This document shows positions 1 to 7,745 of a DNA stretch of 64,000 nucleotides, one piece after another. The notes beneath the pieces are model-generated. The model worked only from the letters and a program-made list of their open reading frames with translations. It did no database searches and was not told where the DNA came from. Origin of the DNA: Simplicispira sp. 125 (GTDB taxonomy: Bacteria; Pseudomonadota; Gammaproteobacteria; Burkholderiales; Burkholderiaceae_C). The stretch is taken from NCBI RefSeq assembly GCF_003096555.1, contig NZ_QEKM01000001.1, positions 3,100,001 to 3,164,000 of the forward strand, given 5' to 3'. The position numbers and the translations under genes are program-made. Positions within the stretch are counted from its first letter, which is position 1; every line of letters starts with the position of its first letter.

Positions 1-121
1 CTTATTTCTGCCCTTCTTGGCTCTGCCAAGGTTGCCTTCGACCATCATCAGCCCATTCAAACGCAAGCCTGAAAAGACCAATGACCAAGAGTTTCTGGCT
101 GTAGCACACACGCTTTGCCAC

Positions 122-152
122 AAAGGCTCCGTCACGGAGCCTTTGTTGTTTT
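122..152 (+). terminator. Rho-independent terminator of an upstream transcript
   Basis: A perfect 10-bp stem (AAAGGCTCCG, loop TCA, CGGAGCCTTT) is followed by a T-rich tail, TTGTTTT. It would end a transcript coming from left of the window and lies 55 bp before the yedE start. Because the hairpin sits inside the longest open frame for yedE, it argues for the downstream GTG start at 208. The first 120 bases hold no gene I recognise. Confidence 0.8.
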
Positions 153-207
153 CATCTTCTGCCCGCGCTCCCGCGCAACCCTTTTTCTTTCTGAAAGCCA
201 ACCCATC

Positions 208-1428
208 GTGACCTGGCAAGAATTCAAACAACAGTACCTTGTGCGCTTCTGGTCGCCTGTTCCAGCCGTGATTGCGGCCGGCGTGCTCTCGGCCTATTAC
301 TTTGGCCTGACCGGTACCTTCTGGGCCGTCACGGGCGAGTTCACGCGATGGGGTGGGCATGCACTGCAGTTTGCGGGCGTGGACCTGTCGAACTGGGGGT
401 ACTTCAAGATCATCGGCCTGCAAGGCACGCCACTGACACGCATCGACGGGGTGATGATCATCGGCATGTTTGTCGGCTGCTTTTCGGCGGCGCTGTGGGC
501 CAATAACGTCAAGCTGCGCCACCCCACGCACCGCATCCGGGTGTTCCAGGCGCTGGCGGGCGGCATCATTGCGGGCTTTGGCGCGCGCCTGGCCATGGGC
601 TGCAATCTCGCGGCGTTCTTCACGGGCATTCCGCAGTTTTCGCTGCACGCCTGGTTTTTTGCCATTGCCACAGCCATCGGCTCGCTGGCCGGGGCCAAGG
701 TCAGTCTGCTGCCCGCCTTTCGCATCCCCGTGAAGCTGCAGAAGGTGTCGGCACCGCAGCCGCTGTCGGCGCACCAGGCGCAAGCCAAAAAACGGTTTCG
801 CATCGGCATGGCGCTGTTTCTGGGCTTCATGGTCTGGGCTGTGGCCAAGATGTTCGATGCGCCCAAGCTGGGCATTGCGGCCCTGTTTGGCCTGGCCTTT
901 GGCCTGATCATCGAACGCGCCCAGGTGTGTTTCACCTCGGCGTTTCGTGATCTGTGGATCACCGGGCGCACGCAGATGGCCAAGGCCATCATCGCCGGCA
1001 TGGCCGTGAGCACCATTGGCGTGTACAGCTATGTGCAACTGGGGCTGGACCCGAAGATTTTCTGGGCCGGCCCGAACGCCGTCATCGGCGGGCTGCTGTT
1101 TGGCTTTGGCATCGTGCTGGCCGGTGGCTGCGAAACCGGCTGGATGTACCGCGCGGTCGAAGGCCAGGTGCACTACTGGTGGGTGGGCCTGGGCAATGTC
1201 ATCGGCTCGACGCTGCTGGCGCTGGTGTGGGACGACCTGGCGCCCGCCATTGCCGTCAACTACGACAAAATCAACCTGCTCAAGAGCCTGGGACCGCAAG
1301 GCGGCCTGCTCGCCACTTATGTGATGTTAGGCCTGTCGTTGGCGTTGGTCATCTGGTGGGAAAAGCACTTTTTTGCCCAAAAGGCACGCCAGAACGCCGC
1401 GCCCGCGAAACGGCAAAATGCCCTCTGA
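208..1428 (+). CDS. yedE: YedE/FdhT family inner-membrane sulfur/selenium-compound transporter
   Basis: A 406-residue polytopic membrane protein of the YeeE/YedE family. From memory it closely follows E. coli YedE through its whole length, including blocks such as RLAMGCNLAAFFTGIPQF and GGCETGWMYRAVEGQ, whose conserved cysteines are thought to pass the sulfur or selenium species through the pore. Relatives import thiosulfate (YeeE/TsuA); YedE itself has been linked to selenium metabolism and its substrate is not settled. The GTG at 208 is chosen because it aligns with the E. coli N-terminus, and an upstream ATG at 115 would run through a terminator. yedF follows after 10 bp, so the two form an operon. 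Confidence 0.93.
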   Translation: MTWQEFKQQYLVRFWSPVPAVIAAGVLSAYYFGLTGTFWAVTGEFTRWGGHALQFAGVDLSNWGYFKIIGLQGTPLTRIDGVMIIGMFVGCFSAALWANNVKLRHPTHRIRVFQALAGGIIAGFGARLAMGCNLAAFFTGIPQFSLHAWFFAIATAIGSLAGAKVSLLPAFRIPVKLQKVSAPQPLSAHQAQAKKRFRIGMALFLGFMVWAVAKMFDAPKLGIAALFGLAFGLIIERAQVCFTSAFRDLWITGRTQMAKAIIAGMAVSTIGVYSYVQLGLDPKIFWAGPNAVIGGLLFGFGIVLAGGCETGWMYRAVEGQVHYWWVGLGNVIGSTLLALVWDDLAPAIAVNYDKINLLKSLGPQGGLLATYVMLGLSLALVIWWEKHFFAQKARQNAAPAKRQNAL

Positions 1429-1438
1429 AAGACCCCCC

Positions 1439-1678
1439 ATGAGCACCAGCCCCTACGTTCCCGACTTTCGCCTCGACATGATCGGCGAGCCCTGTCCCTA
1501 CCCAGCCGTCGCCACGCTCGAAGCCATGCCCCAGCTCGCGCCCGGCCAGATTCTGGAGGTGGTCTCAGACTGCCCGCAGTCGATCAACAACATTCCGATC
1601 GACGCCAAAAACCACGGCTACGAAGTGCTGGAGATCCAGCAGGATGGGCCCACCATCCGTTATCTGATTCGCCGCTAA
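1439..1678 (+). CDS. yedF: YedF, TusA/SirA-family sulfurtransferase-like protein
   Basis: A 79-residue small protein with the TusA-family motif CPYP at Cys19-Pro22, the persulfide-carrying site in this fold, and a second conserved cysteine in VVSDCPQSINN. It is nearly colinear with remembered E. coli YedF. Its place directly behind yedE suggests it receives the sulfur or selenium compound that the transporter delivers. The ATG at 1439 follows the yedE stop by 10 bp. The exact chemical role of YedF is unproven. Confidence 0.93.
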   Translation: MSTSPYVPDFRLDMIGEPCPYPAVATLEAMPQLAPGQILEVVSDCPQSINNIPIDAKNHGYEVLEIQQDGPTIRYLIRR

Positions 1679-1843
1679 AACACATTCCCGCCACGAAATT
1701 CCCGGGCAGAGCACAGTGATCATCGCCGATGGGGCGCAGCCATAACCTGCTCCCCATCAACCGTACCCGCCTGAACTGGGTGGCGTCCGGCAAGAACAGG
1801 GGCGCCAGTCGCTACCGATGCCTGGCATCGTTTGGCACGCCCA

Positions 1844-2761
1844 TCAGCCCAAGGCCAGTTCTTCCAGACAGGGTTGCTGCGCCTGCCGCAGCAAATGTGC
1901 CAGCGGATGGAGGGCAGCCGCCAGGCCGTTGCGCCGGGCGTCCAGCGCCAGCGCGGTAAACCCGGCAGTGATGTCCCAGCGCTGTGCCGCCTGGCCAAAC
2001 AGGCGCTGCGCCACCTCCGCCAGTGCGGCGCCGAAGGCTTGTGACGGAGGTACCGCTATATGCAGGCCTGCGCGGTCGATGATGCTGAAGGCGATGGTCC
2101 AGCCGGTGCCGTGCATCAGGCCCGCCAGATACGCATCGAAAACGGCCTGGCCTGCGCGGCCGGACAGGATCGCGGTGTGCCGCGCCAGCGCTTCCGAGTA
2201 GTCCCCAATGCGCTTGCCCGCACGCGCGCTGAGCGGACCGGGCACGGCCTGGAAAATAGGCTTGAGCACCACACGGGCGATCACCGTCTGCAGGCCCTGC
2301 AGGCCAATCCGTTCGATGGCCTGCTCCAGATTGGCCACGCTGCCCTGCGCCCGATAGTGCGAGCTACTGGCGAGGCGCATGACTTCTGCCGCCAGCACCG
2401 CGTCCTTGCCAATGCGCTCGGCAATCGCTGCCGTCGGCAGTTCTGTCTGGCGCACCAGGGCGATCAGCTGGGGAATCAGCGCCGCAGCGCGCGGTAGCAG
2501 GTTATCCGTGAGCTCGGGTTTTGCCAGTGTTTTGGCAATCGCATCCAGCGCGCTGCGCTCGATAGGCGTCATTGGCGTGTCGGTCAATGTCTCGCAGCCC
2601 AACAGCCAGGGCAAAACCTGTTGCGTATCTGATCTCTGTGCGTCTTCCAGCGGTTTCTCGTCCACGGGCTCGATGCGAGCCGATGTCGCGATCGGCGTTG
2701 CCGCGCCGGGCTTTTGCGCAGCATTGCCGCGTCCAGGCATCAGCCATGACAACCAGCTCAT
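1844..2761 (-). CDS. HDOD domain-containing protein
   Basis: About 305 residues. After a low-complexity N-terminus rich in Ala/Pro/Glu, residues from about 80 onward form an HDOD domain (LPRAAALIPQLIALV, later LASSSHYRAQGSVANLEQAIERIGLQGL, typical of the family). HDOD proteins are signalling or regulatory scaffolds, often tied to c-di-GMP or stress control, and usually lack the metal-binding HD pair. The start is uncertain: ATG at 2761 (MSWLSWLMPG) is used, with in-frame alternatives at 2788 and 2809. The 165 bp between it and the convergent yedF hold nothing recognisable. No partner gene is adjacent. Confidence 0.8.
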   Translation of the reverse strand: MSWLSWLMPGRGNAAQKPGAATPIATSARIEPVDEKPLEDAQRSDTQQVLPWLLGCETLTDTPMTPIERSALDAIAKTLAKPELTDNLLPRAAALIPQLIALVRQTELPTAAIAERIGKDAVLAAEVMRLASSSHYRAQGSVANLEQAIERIGLQGLQTVIARVVLKPIFQAVPGPLSARAGKRIGDYSEALARHTAILSGRAGQAVFDAYLAGLMHGTGWTIAFSIIDRAGLHIAVPPSQAFGAALAEVAQRLFGQAAQRWDITAGFTALALDARRNGLAAALHPLAHLLRQAQQPCLEELALG

Positions 2762-2985
2762 GTCAAACCCATCGCGTCGAATCGGCATACAGGCGGCGGA
2801 ACCAGGCAATCAATCGACATGGAGAGTGCTTTCGTCATGGCGCGGGCAGCGCCAAACCTCATATTGTTACATTGCCACGGTCTTTTCTGGCCACTTGCTG
2901 CGGATGTGCAGGGCGGTCATGGCGGTGGATCGAAGCAAGTGTCTGGGCGCCAGCACCGGCAGGGCGCAGAGCCGGCAAGGTCGTG

Positions 2986-3294
2986 TTACTGCGTCTCGCT
3001 CTGCACAAAGCCTGTGCCTTGGGTACCATCCCACGCAGCGTCCGATACGTTCACGGCATCGACGCGGGCCAGCGTGGGGCCCCGATCGGCCCAGTCGATC
3101 AGGCTCTGCACGGCGGACGGCGCGCCGTGCGCCAGGGCCTCCACACTGCCGTCGTGCCGGTTGCGCACCCAGCCCACCAGGCCCAGACGGCGGGCCTCCT
3201 GCACCGTGTGCCACCGGTAGCCCACGCCCTGCACATGGCCAGTGATGCGCAGGCGGCGGGTGATGGCAACGGTGTCGTCGTTCTTATCGGTCAT
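2986..3294 (-). CDS. acyP: Acylphosphatase
   Basis: A 102-residue protein hydrolysing acyl-phosphate bonds. The family signature is clear: GHVQGVGYRW with the phosphate-binding Arg27, and GWVRNRHDGSVE with the catalytic Asn45. Length matches the usual 90-100 residues. The ATG overlaps the stop of the upstream small HMA-like gene by four bases (ATGA), so the two are probably translated together. No natural substrate can be read from the context. The 224 bp between this gene and the HDOD gene hold nothing recognisable. Confidence 0.93.
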   Translation of the reverse strand: MTDKNDDTVAITRRLRITGHVQGVGYRWHTVQEARRLGLVGWVRNRHDGSVEALAHGAPSAVQSLIDWADRGPTLARVDAVNVSDAAWDGTQGTGFVQSETQ

Positions 3295-3506
3295 GCGGCC
3301 GTCACCTGGGCTTCGTAACCCGCATCCTGCAACGCTGCGGCGATGTCCTCGGGTGAAATCATGGCCGTGTGGCTGACCTTGGCTGTCTGTGCGCCCAGAT
3401 CCACATCGGCCCCGCTGACGCAGGGCAGATCTTGCAATTCAAACATGACGGCATCGGCATCCTGCCGCGTGCGCAGGGCTGGGAGATGAAAAGTGGTTTC
3501 AGGCAT
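3291..3506 (-). CDS. Small heavy-metal-associated-fold protein lacking the CxxC motif
   Basis: About 71 residues with the pattern of an HMA (ferredoxin-like) domain, ending in DIAAALQDAGYEAQV as copper chaperones do. The metal-binding CxxC is absent: the position expected to carry it reads LRTRQDADAVMFELQ. It may therefore be a non-metal HMA-fold protein. It overlaps the acylphosphatase start by ATGA. The start is either ATG 3506 (used here) or ATG 3530; no strong ribosome-binding site decides. Confidence 0.7.
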   Translation of the reverse strand: MPETTFHLPALRTRQDADAVMFELQDLPCVSGADVDLGAQTAKVSHTAMISPEDIAAALQDAGYEAQVTAA

Positions 3507-3580
3507 GGTGGGACCATGATGCGCATCCACCGGCTTGGCTGCAAGTGGCCTCGTCCATGCCCCTCGCTACAGTCGGGGGC

Positions 3581-3949
3581 ATGACAGACCTGCGCTCTAC
3601 GCACGACCCCCTTCAAACCCTGGCCCGCCAGTTGCAGCAGTTTGCCGACGCCCGCGACTGGGGCCCGTTCCATGCACCCAAGAACCTGGCCTCGGCGCTC
3701 ACCGTCGAGGCCGGTGAATTGCTGGAGCATTTTCAGTGGCTCACCGAGGACCAGAGCCGCCAGCTCACGCCCAACCAGAAGCAGGCCGTGGCCCATGAGA
3801 TGGCCGATGTACTGCTGTACCTGGTGCAGCTTTCGACGGCTTTAGACATCAACCTGGTGGACGCGGCCCAGGCCAAGATGGCTCTCAACGCACAAAAGTA
3901 TCCGGTAGAGCAAGCCCGGGGGCACAGCCGCAAATACGATGCGTTGTGA
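3581..3949 (+). CDS. MazG-like nucleotide pyrophosphohydrolase
   Basis: 122 residues of the all-alpha NTP pyrophosphatase fold. The metal-binding signature is visible as EAGELLEHFQW followed by HEMADVLLYLVQL, the ExxE and ExxxD pair. The overall form (DARDWGPFHAPKNLASAL) resembles the RS21-C6/dCTPase-like group, which cleaves (d)NTPs to monophosphates and pyrophosphate for pool sanitation. The ATG at 3581 is chosen over 3545 because homologs begin just before the LQQFADARDW block. Confidence 0.88.
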   Translation: MTDLRSTHDPLQTLARQLQQFADARDWGPFHAPKNLASALTVEAGELLEHFQWLTEDQSRQLTPNQKQAVAHEMADVLLYLVQLSTALDINLVDAAQAKMALNAQKYPVEQARGHSRKYDAL

Positions 3950-3986
3950 GCGTGTACGAATCGCTCTCCTGTACACTGGCGCGCTC

Positions 3987-4109
3987 ATGCCGTACCACGC
4001 CATCCCCACCGCAACCGCCTCCGTCCCTATGGGCGGCAAGGTGCTGCGCGCCTGCGCACGGGCGATGGGTGCACGAATGATTACCACCATGACCACCGCG
4101 GCCCCCTGA
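3987..4109 (+). CDS. Putative threonine-rich leader peptide of hom
   Basis: A short open frame of up to 40 codons (in-frame ATGs at 3987, 4029, 4065 and 4077) ends in MITTMTTAAP. Four of the last nine sense codons after ATG 4077 are ACC (Thr) and one is ATT (Ile); both are end products of the homoserine branch. It stops at 4109, ahead of a hairpin (4117-4142) and an intrinsic terminator (4175-4207) before hom. This is the layout of a translational attenuator leader such as thrL, although the peptide sequence is unlike E. coli ThrL. Which ATG is used is unknown; none has a strong ribosome-binding site. A weak -10-like TACACT lies at 3972-3977. Confidence 0.6.
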   Translation: MPYHAIPTATASVPMGGKVLRACARAMGARMITTMTTAAP

Positions 4110-4116
4110 GCACGCG

Positions 4117-4142
4117 CAGGTGGCCGTTTCGGCAGCCACCTG
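4117..4142 (+). promoter_or_regulatory. Leader hairpin between Thr peptide and terminator
   Basis: CAGGTGGC (4117-4124) pairs perfectly with GCCACCTG (4135-4142) around a 10-nt loop. The GGTGG of its left arm could alternatively pair with the CCACC of the ACC-ACC threonine codons (4083-4097). That would let ribosome position on the leader peptide change the fold, as expected in an attenuator. A strict antiterminator overlapping the terminator arms is not obvious by eye. Confidence 0.5.
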
Positions 4143-4174
4143 GTGATCGCTCTCTTCTCCCCCGCAGATGAATG

Positions 4175-4207
4175 AAACCCAGCTCTGGCAGCTGGGTTTT
4201 TTGTTTT
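4175..4207 (+). terminator. Intrinsic terminator / attenuator upstream of hom
   Basis: A perfect 10-bp stem, AAACCCAGCT / AGCTGGGTTT, encloses a 5-nt loop and runs into T6-G-T4. It lies 22 bp before the hom start codon with no gene ending just upstream other than the short Thr-rich leader. Its most sensible role is therefore conditional termination of hom transcription. Confidence 0.8.
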
Positions 4208-4228
4208 GTCTGTCGTTTGGAGAAACCT

Positions 4229-5605
4229 ATGTACCGCGATCCCGTTCAGTCCTTTGCCACCCCCGTACACAACGCTGCGACTGTCGCCCGCCCACTGCGC
4301 GTCGGCATGATTGGCATCGGCACCGTGGGTGCGGGCACCTTCCGCGTGCTGGCGCGCAACCAGGCCGCCATTGCGGGCCGCGCCGGGCGAGGCATTGAGG
4401 TGATGGTCGTTTCTGCGCGCAACCTGTCCCGGGCCGCCGCAGTGGTGGGCCCCGGCGTCACGCTGACGGATGACCCTCTGCAGGTCGCCACCCACCCGGA
4501 CGTGGATGTGGTGGTGGAAGTGGCGGGCGGCACTGGCCCTGCGCGGGAATGGGTGCTGGCGGCCATTGGCGCGGGCAAGCATGTGGTGACGGCGAACAAA
4601 GCGCTGCTGGCCGAGCATGGCACCGAGATTTTTGCTGCCGCGCGCCAGCATGGCGTGGTGGTGGCGTACGAGGGTGCCGTAGCGGTCAGCATCCCCATCG
4701 TCAAGGCGCTGCGCGAGGGCCTGGCGGCCAACCACATCGAGTGGGTGGCAGGCATCATCAACGGCACCACCAACTTCATCTTGAGCAAAATGCGCGACGA
4801 AGGCGTGGACTTTGCGCAGGCGCTGGCCCAGGCGCAGGCACTGGGCTATGCCGAGGCCGACCCGACGTTTGACATCGAGGGCATCGACGCAGCGCACAAG
4901 ATCACGCTGCTGGCGGCCAATGCATTTGGTATGCCGGTGCGTTTTGGCGACGTGCAGGTGCAAGGCATCACCACGCTGCAAGGGCTGGATGTGGCCTGCG
5001 CGGAGCAGATGGGCTACCGCATCAAGCTCTTGGGAGTGGCGCGGCGCCGCACCGAAGGTGTTGAGCTGCGCGTGCAGCCCGCCCTCGTACCCGCCACACA
5101 CCTGATGGCGCAGGTGAATGGCTCGATGAACGCCATCATGGTCCAGGGCGATGCGGCCGGTGTGACGATGTACTACGGCGCAGGGGCCGGGTCGGAGCAA
5201 ACCGCCTCGGCCGTGATTGCCGACCTGGTGGATGTCGCCCGGCTGGACGGCACCCACACAGCGCAGCAGGTGCCGCACCTGGGTTTTCATGCCTACGCCG
5301 TGAATGAGCAACTGGCCGTGTTGCCGCGCGCCGCGGTGCACTCGCGCCACTACCTTCGTGTGCCGGTGCACAGCGCCCTGCAGATCGAGGCCGTGGGCGC
5401 CTGGTTGGCCGCGCAGCAAGTGCCGGTGCTGCAACTGGCGCTTGCGCAAAACAAGGCCCTGCCCCCAGGCAGTGGCCCGCAGGTGCTTGTATTGACCGAT
5501 GCCGTGGCACAGGCCACCATGGACCTGGCCGTGCATGCACTGGCCGCACACCCGGCGGTGGCTGGGCCGGTAATGGCGCTGCGGGTGGAAATGCTAGAAG
5601 GGTAA
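4229..5605 (+). CDS. hom: Homoserine dehydrogenase
   Basis: 458 residues catalysing NAD(P)H-dependent reduction of aspartate semialdehyde to homoserine, the branch to Thr, Met and Ile. The Rossmann motif GIGTVG is at residues 29-34. The catalytic region is intact (IINGTTNFIL, then GYAEADPTFDIEGIDAAHK). The C-terminus from about residue 365 looks like an ACT-type regulatory domain. ATG 4229 is preceded by GGAG at proper spacing. Expression is likely attenuated by the upstream leader. No thrC or aspartokinase is adjacent. Confidence 0.95.
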   Translation: MYRDPVQSFATPVHNAATVARPLRVGMIGIGTVGAGTFRVLARNQAAIAGRAGRGIEVMVVSARNLSRAAAVVGPGVTLTDDPLQVATHPDVDVVVEVAGGTGPAREWVLAAIGAGKHVVTANKALLAEHGTEIFAAARQHGVVVAYEGAVAVSIPIVKALREGLAANHIEWVAGIINGTTNFILSKMRDEGVDFAQALAQAQALGYAEADPTFDIEGIDAAHKITLLAANAFGMPVRFGDVQVQGITTLQGLDVACAEQMGYRIKLLGVARRRTEGVELRVQPALVPATHLMAQVNGSMNAIMVQGDAAGVTMYYGAGAGSEQTASAVIADLVDVARLDGTHTAQQVPHLGFHAYAVNEQLAVLPRAAVHSRHYLRVPVHSALQIEAVGAWLAAQQVPVLQLALAQNKALPPGSGPQVLVLTDAVAQATMDLAVHALAAHPAVAGPVMALRVEMLEG

Positions 5606-5779
5606 TACGCAGGGGTGGTGTGCCGAACGGGCAGCGGGGTGCCCCCGGCAATGCCTTCGTCACGGGGCCGACAACCCCCAAGACGCCGCAGGCAGGCGAG
5701 GGATAAAGGTCCGGCGGGATAATCGGGCCCTTCCACGATCCCTTCGAGGCGGCACCGCATCGCCCTGTCCGCCCCCACC

Positions 5780-7690
5780 ATGCCCGCCCCACCGCTTCGC
5801 GTCCTGTCCGTCATCCCTCCGATGACGCAGCTGAACACGCCGTACCCGTCCACCGCCTACCTCACCGGTTTTCTGCGTTCGCGCGGCGTGGCGGCAGAGC
5901 AAGAAGACCTGGCGCTGGCGCTGGTGCTGCAACTGCTCTCGCCCGAGGGGCTGCGCGGCGTAGCGGCCAAGGTCGATGCGATACCGCACAAAAAGCAAAG
6001 CCCCGCCGTGCAAAGCTTTGCCGCGCAGCAAGGCCGGTATCTGGCCACCATCGGCCCCGCCATTGCCTTTTTGCAGGGGCGCGACAGCACGCTGGCACAC
6101 CGCATTACAGGTCGCCACTTCTTGCCCGAGGGCCCGCGCTTTGCCACGCTCGATGTGTATGTCGACGACGAAGGCGGCGACCCTCTGGGCTGGGCTTTTG
6201 GCGCCCTGGGCCTGCACGACAAGGCCAAGCACCTGGCCACGCTGTACCTGAACGACCTGGCCGACGTGCTGCGCGACGCGGTGGACGAGCGGTTTGAATT
6301 TGTGCGCTACGCCGAGTCGCTGGCGGGCAGCCAGCCCACGTTCGAGCCCCTGGCCAACGCGCTCGCCGCCCCACCCACGCTGGTGGACGAGATGCTGCGC
6401 ACCCTCACCCTTGACGCCATGGCGCGCCATGCGCCCGATGTGGTGTTGCTGTCGGTGCCTTTTCCGGGATCGGTGTATGCGGCGTTTCGCATTGCGCAGG
6501 CCATCAAGGCACACCATCCCCAGGTCGTCACGGTGCTGGGCGGCGGTTTTGTCAACACCGAACTGCGCGAGCTGGCCGAGCCGCGCGTGTTTGACTACTT
6601 TGATTACGTCACACTGGACGCTGGCGAGCGCCCGCTGCTGGCGCTGCTCGAACATGTGCGCGGCGAACGCGGCCGCCAGCGCCTCGTGCGTACCTTTGTG
6701 CGGGGCGACGCAGGCCAGGTGCAGTACATCAACATGATGGAGGCCGATATCGCCTTTGCCGAGGTGGGCACGCCCACCTGGGACGGCCTGCCGCTGGACC
6801 GGTATCTGTCACTGCTGGACATGCTCAACCCCATGCACCGGCTGTGGAGCGACGGGCGCTGGAACAAGCTCACGGTGGCGCAGGGCTGCTACTGGAAGAA
6901 GTGCAGCTTTTGTGACGTGAGCCTGGACTACATCAGCCGCTACGAGGGCGCCAGCGCCGAAGTGCTGGCCGACCGCATCGAGCAGATCGTACGCGAGACG
7001 GGGCAGACGGGCTTTCACTTCGTGGACGAGGCTGCACCACCCAAGGCGCTCAAAACCCTGGCCACCGAGCTGATTGCGCGCAACGCGGGCATCAGCTGGT
7101 GGGGTAATGTGCGGTTTGAAAAAACCTTCACCCCCGACCTGGCCGAGCTGATGGCCGACAGCGGCTGCATTGCCATCTCGGGCGGGCTGGAAGTGGCGTC
7201 AGACCGGCTGCTGCAACTCATGAAAAAAGGCGTTTCGGTGGACCAGGTAGCGCGTGTGACGCGCGCCTTCACCGATGCGGGCATTTTGGTGCACGCCTAC
7301 CTGATGTATGGGTTTCCGACGCAGACGGTGCAGGACACCGTGGACGCGCTCGAATACGTGCGCCAGCTGTTTGCCAACGGCTGCATCCAGAGCGGATTTT
7401 TTCACCGCTTTGCCTGCACCGTGCATTCCCCCGTGGGCCAGAACCCGGCGGAGTATGGCGTGCAACTGGCCCCCCTGCCGCCGGGCGATTTTGCCAAGAA
7501 CGACGTGGCCTTCATCGACCCCACGGGCGTGGACCACGACGCCCTGGGCGGCGCACTCAAGAAGGCCATCTACAACTACATGCACGGCATCGGGCTCGAA
7601 GAGGACGTGCGTAGCTGGTTCCCCTTCAAGGTGCCCAAGACCACGGTGCAGCGCCACCGGATTGAGCGGGCGCTGCGCGAGCGCGGCTGA
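5780..7690 (+). CDS. B12-binding-domain-type radical SAM protein
   Basis: 636 residues. The N-terminal half resembles the cobalamin-binding (Rossmann) domain that precedes many radical SAM cores (PDVVLLSVPFPGSVYAAFRIA, VLGGGF), though I see no DxHxxG cobalamin-ligand motif. The radical SAM core follows, with cysteines at 370, 375 and 378 giving CX4CX2C rather than the usual CX3CX2C. The region GNVRFEKTFTPDLAELMADSG and the block SGGLEVASDRLLQLMKKG are typical of the fold. The substrate is unknown; neighbours (hom, lytic transglycosylase) do not indicate one. The 174 bp before it hold no recognisable element. Confidence 0.82.
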   Translation: MPAPPLRVLSVIPPMTQLNTPYPSTAYLTGFLRSRGVAAEQEDLALALVLQLLSPEGLRGVAAKVDAIPHKKQSPAVQSFAAQQGRYLATIGPAIAFLQGRDSTLAHRITGRHFLPEGPRFATLDVYVDDEGGDPLGWAFGALGLHDKAKHLATLYLNDLADVLRDAVDERFEFVRYAESLAGSQPTFEPLANALAAPPTLVDEMLRTLTLDAMARHAPDVVLLSVPFPGSVYAAFRIAQAIKAHHPQVVTVLGGGFVNTELRELAEPRVFDYFDYVTLDAGERPLLALLEHVRGERGRQRLVRTFVRGDAGQVQYINMMEADIAFAEVGTPTWDGLPLDRYLSLLDMLNPMHRLWSDGRWNKLTVAQGCYWKKCSFCDVSLDYISRYEGASAEVLADRIEQIVRETGQTGFHFVDEAAPPKALKTLATELIARNAGISWWGNVRFEKTFTPDLAELMADSGCIAISGGLEVASDRLLQLMKKGVSVDQVARVTRAFTDAGILVHAYLMYGFPTQTVQDTVDALEYVRQLFANGCIQSGFFHRFACTVHSPVGQNPAEYGVQLAPLPPGDFAKNDVAFIDPTGVDHDALGGALKKAIYNYMHGIGLEEDVRSWFPFKVPKTTVQRHRIERALRERG

Positions 7691-7745
7691 GGCAGGGCCA
7701 CGACCGCAGCCAGGAACGCTTGATCGCCTTCCGCAAGCGTCGAAA

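Noticed and set aside
1..121. Possible small RNA ending at the terminator at 122-152
   Set aside because: The terminator is real, but nothing in the first 120 bases identifies an RNA family or a promoter, and the transcript may start outside the window.
3842..5551. 569-codon minus-strand open frame opposite hom
   Set aside because: Low-complexity His/Gly/Arg composition and full overlap with hom, whose motifs are intact; a GC-content artefact.
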